A stretch of 11,774 nucleotides of DNA from the NCBI GenBank assembly GCA_946887065.1, contig CAMPKL010000052.1, positions 1 to 11,774 of the forward strand, written 5' to 3'. The notes under the pieces were generated by a model, which was given only the letters and a program-made list of their open reading frames with translations, made no database searches and was not told the origin of the DNA. How positions within the stretch are numbered: the stretch's first letter is position 1; every line of letters begins with the position of its first letter. Shown one piece after another: positions 5,647-11,774 of the stretch. The position numbers and the translations under genes were made by a program. The DNA is from an uncultured Bryobacterales bacterium (GTDB lineage Bacteria > Acidobacteriota > Terriglobia > Bryobacterales > UBA6623).

Positions 5647-6327
5647 ATGGCTCTTGCTGCTACCAACACAATGCCGACCTTCGATGTATGGGAAGACCCC
5701 TTAGCATTGTTGCCGCGGCGTAAACCGCAACAGTTCGAGCGCGACCAGACGATTTACTCGCGCGAGGACCCGGCGGAAAGCCTCTACCTGGTCGTCGACG
5801 GCGCGGTCAAAATCAGCCGCATCTCTTCTGAAACCGGCAGAGAGACGGTGATCGACGTGGAAGCGAGCGAGTCTTTCTTCGGGATCTCCTGTCTGCTGCA
5901 CGCCAGTGAACGAGGTGAACAGGCCATCGCGCTTGAAAAAAGCGAAGTCATGGAGTGGCATGTCTCTGACCTGCGAGAGTTGATCGCCCGGACCCCGGAG
6001 TTGGGGCCGGCCTTGATGCGCATGGTCGCTCACAAATTGGTGGAGGCCGACAGCCGAATCGAAAGTTTCGCTAACGATCACATCCCTCGCCGCTTGGTCA
6101 AAGCGTTGCTCCGCCTTGGCGAACGCTTCGGCGAGCGCTCCAGTGCGTCCACCATCCGCTTGATGCCCTTGACTCACGAGTTGCTCGCGCGCCACGTAGG
6201 CACCTCGCGGGAGATCGTCACGCAGCACATGAGCTGTCTGCGTAGACAAGGATTGTTGGATTACTCCCGCTCCGGCCTCGAATTCGATCCGGAGAAGCTT
6301 CGAGAAGGCCTCGATACGATTCGTTAG
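5647..6327 (+). CDS. Crp/Fnr-family transcriptional regulator
   Basis: A 226-residue DNA-binding regulator. Residues about 20-125 form the cyclic-nucleotide-binding-type beta-roll (the SLYLVVDGAVKIS strand pair at 45-57, and FFGISCLL at 77-84). A long dimerisation helix follows (about 107-140). Residues 147-226 form the winged helix, with LTHELLARHVGTSREIVTQH (175-194) as the helix-turn-helix and SREIV as the start of the recognition helix. The residues that hold cAMP in E. coli Crp are not conserved: the expected FGE reads FGI (78-80), and no Arg-Ser pair follows in the phosphate-binding loop. Only C82 and C197 are present, so an Fnr iron-sulfur cluster is excluded. The ligand is unknown. 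The GGAG eight bases upstream supports this ATG. It follows the anti-sigma gene in the same direction and is convergent with the receptor operon. Confidence 0.88.
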   Translation: MALAATNTMPTFDVWEDPLALLPRRKPQQFERDQTIYSREDPAESLYLVVDGAVKISRISSETGRETVIDVEASESFFGISCLLHASERGEQAIALEKSEVMEWHVSDLRELIARTPELGPALMRMVAHKLVEADSRIESFANDHIPRRLVKALLRLGERFGERSSASTIRLMPLTHELLARHVGTSREIVTQHMSCLRRQGLLDYSRSGLEFDPEKLREGLDTIR

Positions 6328-6328
6328 C

Positions 6329-6342
6329 GCGGCAGTGGCCGC
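6329..6342. terminator. GC hairpin between convergent genes, possible terminator
   Basis: GCGGC-AGTG-GCCGC forms a 5-bp stem in the 18-base gap between the stop of the Crp/Fnr gene and the stop of the receptor gene. It is symmetrical, so it could act on both strands, but no T-run follows on either side. It is at best a weak or factor-assisted terminator. Confidence 0.25.
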
Positions 6343-6345
6343 TGT

Positions 6346-9300
6346 CTAGAAGTCCAGGCGAATCACCGCCTGGTAGTTCCTGCCGATTCCCTGGCCGCGC
6401 ACAATCCCAAAATAGGCGTCTTCGACGGTCGAGAACGGCTCATCCCAATTGCGATTGCCGAAAACGTTGATCATATCGAGTCCGAACTCCACCGCAACCC
6501 CCTCAGCAACGTTCACCGCACGAGACAACCGCACATCCCATTGCTGATAGCCGCGCATCCGAAAGGCGTTGCGCCCCACATTGCCGGCGCGCGTTTCATC
6601 GAACGTTGCCGGCACAACGGCGTTGAAAATCGTTGGATCGAAAGCGAAACGGCCCGTAAGGGTCCGGCCGTCGGGTAACGTGAATGTCCGAATTTCCGCG
6701 GGATCAAGAGCCTGGAACGGCGCGTTCACGTCAGGCCGTCCGACGCGGACAAAAGTGAAGGTCGAGTCCTCGCGCTGACGAATATCCAGGGGCAATCCCG
6801 AGCGCAGTCGCCACACGCCGCTCACGGTCCAGTTGTCGAGTAGGGAGAGCCGGCTGGACCAACTCCTGGGCAAACGAGGCTCCCAGACCCACGAAGCGGC
6901 GAAACTGTGCCGCCGGTCGTAGGCCGAAACAGACCAATTCTCGGTCGACAGCCCCTCACCGAAGACGCTGGATCCGTTGTCGTCCGAGCGAGACCAGGTA
7001 TAGCCGGCATCGAACGCAAGGCCCCTGCGCAGATAGCGGTTCGCGCGAATCTGCAACGCGTTGTATCTCCCGCGGCCGCTCGACTCAAATTGCCTCACGT
7101 TTCTCAGAGACGTGAATTGCCGCATGTTCCGGATGTTCGAAAACGACGACGCAAAATCCCGGAAGAATCCGTTTAGCTCGCGTTGCCGCTGAAGACGCTC
7201 CGAGCGAGTCCCCACGTAGACCACGCTCAAGTTGACGCCGCCGGGGACAGGCCGCTGCAAGCCAAGATTCCAGTGATGCGCCAGTGCGTTCTGAAAATCC
7301 CGGTCGAAAACCAGGATCGGATACGCGGCCCGATTGGAAATGAGGGTCTTCGGATTGTTGTCGGGGATGCCAGTCAACGGACTCGCGAAGATGCCGCTCG
7401 TGCCCGCGTAGTCAAAACGGTTGTCGATGCTGAACGGCGGGTAAGTGGCCTGAAACAGCGCCGCCGCGCTTGAACCCGCGAAAGCTCCGAACTCATAGAA
7501 CTGGCCATAGGACGCACGCAGCACCGATCGTCCCGATGGTCCGATCAGCGCCCTTGTCAAAAGACTGTCCGATGCCGGCGACCAGGCAAGGCCGAGGCGC
7601 GGCGCAAACTGACGCCCCCGCGACTCGATCGTCGACGGCGGCAGCACGCCGAACTCGCCGTCCTGATCTCCAGGAAAAATCAGATTGTCCAAAGCAGTCG
7701 GAAATCTTTCGCTCTTCTGCCTAGCCCGGAATGCTGCGATTCGATCCTGCGAGTCGGCCGCCGGCGGCTGCGACTCAAACCGCAGGCCCACAGTGAGCCG
7801 CAAGCTCCTCAGGGGCCGCAGTTCCGCCTCGCCATAGATCGCAAACTCGCGCCACTGTAGGTTGAGATCGCGCGGCGTCGTCGCACGGTACTGCCCGATC
7901 CGTCCCAAAAGCAGATCCCGTAAACCGTTGGTGCGCGCCTGGGGCGGCGACGGCGGCGCCGGAAAACTGATGCTGCCCGCCGGATTCTCCATGTTCTGGA
8001 AGGGCCACCCGCCTTCTTGATACGAGGCGCCGAACCGGGCCGCATATCCGCCTCGCCTCCACTCCAAATCGTGGCGCGCCTGCCAAGTCGTCTGAACCGA
8101 GTGCTCGGATCTCAGGAACGGAGCCACAAGCATTCTCAGCCGTCCGGCATCGTCATACAGGGTCAAATCCGGAATCGTTGCCGGGTCGGCGCCGAACCGA
8201 GCGAAATCGAACCCAAATTCGTTTGCCGTCAGGTCGCGATAGTCCGCCATCCCTTGCCACAGGGCAATCGAAAGCCGCTGGCCGGAAACCTGCGTCGTCT
8301 GCATGAGTTCCGCCGAAGGCGTGTGCTGCAGCGCTATCCGCGTGTTGTTGGCCAATTGCCGACGCTGCGAACTCGCTCCTTTTAAGGCGCCCACCAAAGG
8401 CAGAGCCCCGTCAGCGCGGTAGGTCAGATGGCTGGCGCTTAAGGAAAACCGGTTCCATCCTTTGTCGATCCTCGCCAACAGCGTCTGCCCGTCGGACTGC
8501 AGATTTTCGCGGCCCTCAAATATACGCGGACCTACATTTGCCCGCGGCACGAAAGCGTCCAGGTATTTCTGCATCAATGGGCTGAGCCGCTCCAGCGGGA
8601 CCATCCCATTGGGGAACCCCGTGCCCGTAACGGGATCGAGCGGAGCCGGCGTCAACTCCGACAGATCCCCCGACCGCTCCGCCGCCGACAACACCTCGTA
8701 AACTCCGAAATGACGCTGTTCCGTCTTCCAAGATTCCGCGTCGAAAAAGAAGTTCAAGTTGTGTTTGGCCCACAGCGGCCCGCCAATCTGCCCGCCGCCG
8801 GCCCACCCCTTCAGCGCATCGTTGGCCCCGTCGTGGGACTCAATCGCCTTGCCGTAGGGCCGATAGAACCCGCGCAGTCCGCCGTGCAAACGGTCTCCTG
8901 CCGCCCGGGAACTTGCCAAGACAACAGCGCCCGCATTGCGGCCTTCCGCCGCCGTATAGGTGTGCGTGATCACGCGGAACGCTTCGACCGCATCCGGCAC
9001 GGGCGCAAACGTCGCCGCCTGCGCTCCCGTCAGCCGGTTCTGCGCGTTGTTGGGCGCGCCGTCGAATTGATAGTTGATCGCGGAACTACGCGAGCCGTTG
9101 GCCGATACCGCGGAGGATCGGCCGGTCATCGGGTCCACTTCCAATGAGTCCACCGGATTCGTGCCGGGAACCAAGGCGAGCAGCTTGTCGATCGACGTGC
9201 GGCCCTCGCTGCCTAGTAGAACAGGCAGACTCTGGACCTGTTCGCGAACCATGCCGTACTCGACCGAAATCGTGTCCAGTCCGGCCAGCGGCCTGGTGAG

Positions 9301-9636
9301 CGGAGGCTGCAGCCGCTCCAATTCGACAATCCACTCTCGAGGGCTGTCCGGCAACAGCTCAAACGGACCGATCCGCTGCACCGCATACGCCGGCAACTCG
9401 AAGTAAAGAGAGTATTCTTCGCTCGGCAACTCCGCGAAGCCGAACTTGCCGGCGATGTCGGTATGCGTGAGCAGGGTCTTCCCGGTGGAAAGACTGATCA
9501 GCCCGACCTCGACGTCCTGCAGGGCCGAACGTCCCTCCCCGAGTACTGTTCCCGCCACGCTGGCAGACCCAGCCGCCCAAGCGACAGTCGTTTGGAATGC
9601 AATCCAGGAGATGAGTAGAATGCGGCGAAGGCGCAT
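6346..9636 (-). CDS. Oar-like TonB-dependent receptor with CarboxypepD_reg-like domain
   Basis: A 1096-residue outer-membrane receptor. Residues 1-21 are a signal peptide (cleavage after AWA). Residues 24 to about 105 form a carboxypeptidase-regulatory-like beta-sandwich (SVAGTVLGEGRSALQDVEV, then GKFGFAELPSEEYSLYF). Residues about 115-245 form the plug, with Oar-family hallmarks: NGSRSSAINYQFDGAPNN, EAFRVITHTYTAAEGRNAGA and the LHGGLRGFYRPYG entry into the barrel. The remainder is a large beta-barrel ending in AVIRLDF, a canonical C-terminal Phe. There are no cysteines. No STN signalling domain and no clear TonB box are seen. Receptors of this type are abundant in acidobacteria and are thought to import large ligands or secrete proteins; the substrate is unknown. 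It starts 8 bases after the anti-sigma gene on the same strand, so it should be its operon partner. The start has no strong Shine-Dalgarno sequence, which suggests coupled translation. Confidence 0.9.
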   Translation of the reverse strand: MRLRRILLISWIAFQTTVAWAAGSASVAGTVLGEGRSALQDVEVGLISLSTGKTLLTHTDIAGKFGFAELPSEEYSLYFELPAYAVQRIGPFELLPDSPREWIVELERLQPPLTRPLAGLDTISVEYGMVREQVQSLPVLLGSEGRTSIDKLLALVPGTNPVDSLEVDPMTGRSSAVSANGSRSSAINYQFDGAPNNAQNRLTGAQAATFAPVPDAVEAFRVITHTYTAAEGRNAGAVVLASSRAAGDRLHGGLRGFYRPYGKAIESHDGANDALKGWAGGGQIGGPLWAKHNLNFFFDAESWKTEQRHFGVYEVLSAAERSGDLSELTPAPLDPVTGTGFPNGMVPLERLSPLMQKYLDAFVPRANVGPRIFEGRENLQSDGQTLLARIDKGWNRFSLSASHLTYRADGALPLVGALKGASSQRRQLANNTRIALQHTPSAELMQTTQVSGQRLSIALWQGMADYRDLTANEFGFDFARFGADPATIPDLTLYDDAGRLRMLVAPFLRSEHSVQTTWQARHDLEWRRGGYAARFGASYQEGGWPFQNMENPAGSISFPAPPSPPQARTNGLRDLLLGRIGQYRATTPRDLNLQWREFAIYGEAELRPLRSLRLTVGLRFESQPPAADSQDRIAAFRARQKSERFPTALDNLIFPGDQDGEFGVLPPSTIESRGRQFAPRLGLAWSPASDSLLTRALIGPSGRSVLRASYGQFYEFGAFAGSSAAALFQATYPPFSIDNRFDYAGTSGIFASPLTGIPDNNPKTLISNRAAYPILVFDRDFQNALAHHWNLGLQRPVPGGVNLSVVYVGTRSERLQRQRELNGFFRDFASSFSNIRNMRQFTSLRNVRQFESSGRGRYNALQIRANRYLRRGLAFDAGYTWSRSDDNGSSVFGEGLSTENWSVSAYDRRHSFAASWVWEPRLPRSWSSRLSLLDNWTVSGVWRLRSGLPLDIRQREDSTFTFVRVGRPDVNAPFQALDPAEIRTFTLPDGRTLTGRFAFDPTIFNAVVPATFDETRAGNVGRNAFRMRGYQQWDVRLSRAVNVAEGVAVEFGLDMINVFGNRNWDEPFSTVEDAYFGIVRGQGIGRNYQAVIRLDF

Positions 9637-9644
9637 GCCGTTCG

Positions 9645-11072
9645 CTACAGCACCGCGCGCGTCCGGCTCTTGATGCGGCTCAATCGCTCGTGGATGCGCC
9701 GCAGCAACACGCCGGATGACGAATCGGCTTCTTCTAGGCCCACGGTTTGGCTCGAACCCGTGAGCACGGTGGTGAGCGTCCGCTCAAGGCCGAGGACGTC
9801 TTGCAACAGCGCCTTGCTCTCGGCGCCAAGATCGGTCTCCGCCACGTCGGCCCCTTCTTCGCCCTGGTAGCGCCAGTAGCGACGCGGCAGGGCCTCCGAA
9901 AGATGGCCGTAGATGACCGCCTCGCTGGTCAGAGCGCCTTGGAGATGCCGGCGGACCTCTTTTACGGGCAGTTCGCCGGCCGGCGCCGCGCTCAGAAGCT
10001 GGTCTAACTCGTAAACGTGGCCGATGAGATCACTTTGGCTGCGGAAAACGTCGCTGACGTAACGTGCGATTTCGGCATCCAGCGCCGGAGCGTCCGCCGT
10101 CTGGAACGACCGGCGTGCGGCATCCCGGTAATGCTCGACGAGGGCCGTGCGCACTAATCCGCCCACAGCGCTTGGAATCTGTTCCGGTGCGGCGGTCCGC
10201 CGCACGGGCACTGCCGGCGCGGGCGCTGAAACCGTGGGCAAACGCCCTAACTCAAAGCCGTATCCGGCCGTTTCAAAACTCGCCAACTGCATGGTGGGCG
10301 CGTCCGCGTCGATCGGCTGAACCGAAGGTTCAACCGTCAAAACCGCTGGTATCGCCTCAAACCGTTCGATGGGCGAGACGGCGGCGGCAGGCGCCGGCTC
10401 CGCGCTCAGCGCGATCAGCGTCTGCGGTTCGATCTCCGAGCGTACCGCGGGGAATACGGCAGCCGGAGGCAAAACCGCTTGGGCCGTGATCACCGGCCGT
10501 TCAACCTGTGGGTTTTGGTTCCAGACCTGGTAGCCGGCAAAAGCTGAAATCAGCAAGGCTGCGGCAGCGGCGTACTGGGTCGTTCGCCGCGCCGGGAAAG
10601 CAATTACCTTCCTCTCGGCCTCGTACAAGTGCTGCTTCAGCGCCTGCTCTGCCGCCAAACGGCGTTCCAGCGGTTCGCTCGGCACGAGAGCGCGCAACTC
10701 GCTCTCCACATCCCAAAGCAGCTTGCGAACGTCGCTGTGGGCGGATCCGCACCCTACGCAGCGGCCGGCATGATCCGCGCGTGCCGGCGCAAGTTCGCCG
10801 TCGATGAGCAACAACAGCTCTTCAGCACTCAAGTGCAGATCGCCCCTCGCCGCAGCTTGCGTCAACGCACGCTCCAAGCGCGCCCACGATTGAGCGGAGT
10901 TGTCCTCGGATTGCAGCGTTGCCGACAATGCCGACGACACTGCAGTCAACTCGCCTTGCAGCGCGCCCAATCGCTCTTGGCACTCGACGCAATCGTCGAA
11001 GTGCTCAACCTGACTCGCCGCCAGTTCTCCGTCAGCGAGAAGGAGAAGTTCTTCTGTGCTCAGATGCCGCAC
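9645..11072 (-). CDS. Membrane anti-sigma-like protein with two tandem zinc-finger domains
   Basis: A 475-residue protein. Its N-terminus carries two copies of a zf-HC2 (zinc anti-sigma) motif: H3, H24, C28, C31 and, exactly 77 residues on, H80, H101, C105, C108, each beginning HLS-x-EELLLL-x-DGEL. Residues about 165-184 (the AAAAALLISAF region) are one membrane segment, placing the fingers in the cytoplasm. A Pro/Ala-rich stretch (about 185-315) could span the periplasm. The last 155 residues are charged and predicted helical, with no family I recognise. By context it should hold the preceding ECF sigma factor inactive and release it on an envelope signal. The start is GTG, 41 bases inside the sigma gene; it is kept because the first finger needs H3, and the second copy shows the motif begins there. 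It could alternatively have become a structural envelope protein. Confidence 0.82.
   Translation of the reverse strand: MRHLSTEELLLLADGELAASQVEHFDDCVECQERLGALQGELTAVSSALSATLQSEDNSAQSWARLERALTQAAARGDLHLSAEELLLLIDGELAPARADHAGRCVGCGSAHSDVRKLLWDVESELRALVPSEPLERRLAAEQALKQHLYEAERKVIAFPARRTTQYAAAAALLISAFAGYQVWNQNPQVERPVITAQAVLPPAAVFPAVRSEIEPQTLIALSAEPAPAAAVSPIERFEAIPAVLTVEPSVQPIDADAPTMQLASFETAGYGFELGRLPTVSAPAPAVPVRRTAAPEQIPSAVGGLVRTALVEHYRDAARRSFQTADAPALDAEIARYVSDVFRSQSDLIGHVYELDQLLSAAPAGELPVKEVRRHLQGALTSEAVIYGHLSEALPRRYWRYQGEEGADVAETDLGAESKALLQDVLGLERTLTTVLTGSSQTVGLEEADSSSGVLLRRIHERLSRIKSRTRAVL
10749..10835 (-). repeat. Second copy of the duplicated zinc-finger domain
   Basis: Residues 80-108 of the anti-sigma-like protein repeat residues 3-31 with 18 of 29 identical, including all four presumed zinc ligands. 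The spacing is exactly 77 residues. The DNA has diverged well beyond the protein, so the duplication is old and appears to have been under selection. Confidence 0.75.
10980..11066 (-). repeat. First copy of the duplicated zinc-finger domain
   Basis: Residues 3-31: H3, then H24-x3-C28-x2-C31. The first codons of this copy lie within the 41-base overlap with the sigma gene, so this DNA encodes two proteins at once. Confidence 0.75.
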
Positions 11073-11583
11073 TATCTTTCGTATCCGTTTCCTGCAACTT
11101 CTTCAAAGCCCGCGCGACATAACTCGCCACGGTCGAGATCGTCAGGTCCAAGACCTCACCGACCTCCCGAAACTTCAAACCTTCCGAGCGCAACTGCAAA
11201 CACTGGAACTCCAGGCTCGTCAGCTTGTGCCACGGAAGCGCCAGCACTTCAGCCCGCGCTTCGATGCTTCCGACCGATCCGCCGCCCACCTGCCGCTCCA
11301 CTCGGAGCCAGCCGTCGGCGTCCAACAACTCCGGCTTCTTCTTGCGACCGTAATCGATCAACAAGTTGTGAGCCACCCGGAATAACCATGCACGGGGCTG
11401 CAGAACATCCTCTCCCTGGCTGCGCGCCTGGAAGAATCGGATAAAGCTCTCCTGAGCAATATCTTCAGCGACCGCGTAGTCGCCCAATTGATGTCGCAGA
11501 TAACGTACCAGGCTATCGCGGTTCTCGGCGAAGAGATCTTCCGTCTCCCGCGCGGCGCTGGGTCCTGTGCCGAAGCTGCTCAA
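11032..11583 (-). CDS. ECF sigma factor, first gene of the receptor operon
   Basis: A 183-residue sigma-70 family ECF factor. Region 2 lies at about residues 17-83: LFAENRDSLVRYLRHQLGD, then AEDIAQESFIRFF and PRAWLFRVAHNLLIDYGRKKK. Region 4 lies at about 113-165, with LKFREVGEVLDLTISTVASYVARALKKL as the helix-turn-helix. The linker and overall style are somewhat FecI-like, though the family cannot be fixed by eye. The start is TTG, supported by GAGG six bases upstream; no ATG or GTG lies before region 2 in this frame. Its last 14 codons overlap the start of the anti-sigma gene. A TTGACA/GACAAT promoter upstream suggests basal transcription by the housekeeping sigma factor. Targets are unknown; the downstream receptor is the obvious candidate. 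Confidence 0.88.
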   Translation of the reverse strand: MSSFGTGPSAARETEDLFAENRDSLVRYLRHQLGDYAVAEDIAQESFIRFFQARSQGEDVLQPRAWLFRVAHNLLIDYGRKKKPELLDADGWLRVERQVGGGSVGSIEARAEVLALPWHKLTSLEFQCLQLRSEGLKFREVGEVLDLTISTVASYVARALKKLQETDTKDSAASEHRRTSPSR

Positions 11584-11589
11584 AACAGT

Positions 11590-11593
11590 CCTC
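11590..11593 (-). promoter_or_regulatory. Shine-Dalgarno GAGG supporting the TTG start
   Basis: GAGG lies six bases before the TTG at 11583. This near-ideal spacing is the main reason for accepting a TTG start for the sigma gene. Confidence 0.6.
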
Positions 11594-11669
11594 GACCCTG
11601 GGGCGCCGCGTCGCCCTCTCTAGACAAGACGTCCGAGGAAGCATTTCTTACGGCACAAGGGTCAAGAAC

Positions 11670-11699
11670 ATTGTCCGCCCGCCTGTGGAAAACTGTCAA
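11670..11699 (-). promoter_or_regulatory. Housekeeping-type promoter of the sigma/anti-sigma/receptor operon
   Basis: On the - strand a perfect TTGACA -35 (11699-11694) is followed after 18 bases by GACAAT (11675-11670), a close match to the TACAAT boxes elsewhere in the window. Transcription would begin near 11663, giving a leader of about 80 bases. The remainder of the region to the right edge (11700-11774) shows no gene start or other clear signal. Confidence 0.55.
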
Positions 11700-11774
11700 C
11701 GGTCATCGGCGAGTGTTGATCTTTGCGACCAAAACACCGCGCAAGCTGTCGTTTTACCGGTAGAAAGGCGCCCA

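Noticed and set aside
5701..6249. - strand open frame of 182 codons opposite the Crp/Fnr gene
   Set aside because: It is antisense to a clear family member and has no family signature or start signal.
6346..9636. Receptor as a FecA-type siderophore transducer
   Set aside because: No STN domain is visible, and the plug and barrel signatures are Oar-like, so an iron-siderophore role is not supported.
11684..11692. DnaA-box-like TTTTCCACA on the - strand
   Set aside because: It is a single copy with a mismatch to the consensus, lies inside a promoter spacer and has no other origin features nearby.
11488..11763. + strand open frame of 91 codons at the right edge
   Set aside because: It is antisense to the sigma gene start and its promoter, with no family signature.

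Overview
The window (about 60% G+C by eye) looks like an ordinary chromosomal stretch from an acidobacterium, most likely of the Solibacter/Bryobacter type. The grounds are an Oar-like TonB receptor with a carboxypeptidase-regulatory N-terminus, two ECF sigma/anti-sigma pairs in 12 kb, and dense GTG/TTG start use. This assignment is inference, not a database result. I see no mobile element, CRISPR array, tRNA or rRNA.

Layout. Bases 3-3594 run on the + strand: the 3' end of a peptidase-MA-like/TPR protein, a MoaB-family molybdenum cofactor protein, a DUF481 outer-membrane beta-barrel protein, and QueE (queuosine pathway). A two-gene - strand unit follows at 4479-3591: a Dabb-domain lipoprotein, then a YkgJ-type cysteine-cluster protein. 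The last gene shares its CTAG stop bases with queE. A + strand regulatory block (4608-6327) holds an RpoE-like ECF sigma factor overlapping a small soluble zinc-binding anti-sigma factor, then a 186-base leader rich in short hairpins, then a Crp/Fnr-family regulator. The right half (11583-6346, - strand) is a compact three-gene operon: ECF sigma factor, a large membrane-anchored anti-sigma-like protein with two tandem zinc-finger domains, and a 1096-residue Oar-like TonB-dependent receptor.

How the genes work together. The right-hand operon is the most interesting part. Its order (sigma, membrane anti-sigma, TonB receptor) copies the FecI-FecR-FecA surface-signalling design, but the parts differ. 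The anti-sigma is not FecR-like but carries duplicated zf-HC2-type fingers and an unrecognised helical periplasmic domain, and the receptor has a CarboxypepD_reg-like domain where a signalling receptor would have an STN domain. Whether it signals, or the sigma factor simply drives the receptor gene, cannot be decided from sequence. The middle block looks like a second, cytoplasmic sigma/anti-sigma switch of different design.

Control signals. TACAAT -10-like boxes lie just upstream of moaB, queE and the Dabb lipoprotein gene, and a well-formed TTGACA-N18-GACAAT promoter precedes the right-hand operon. The queE box is placed so that its transcript would be leaderless.
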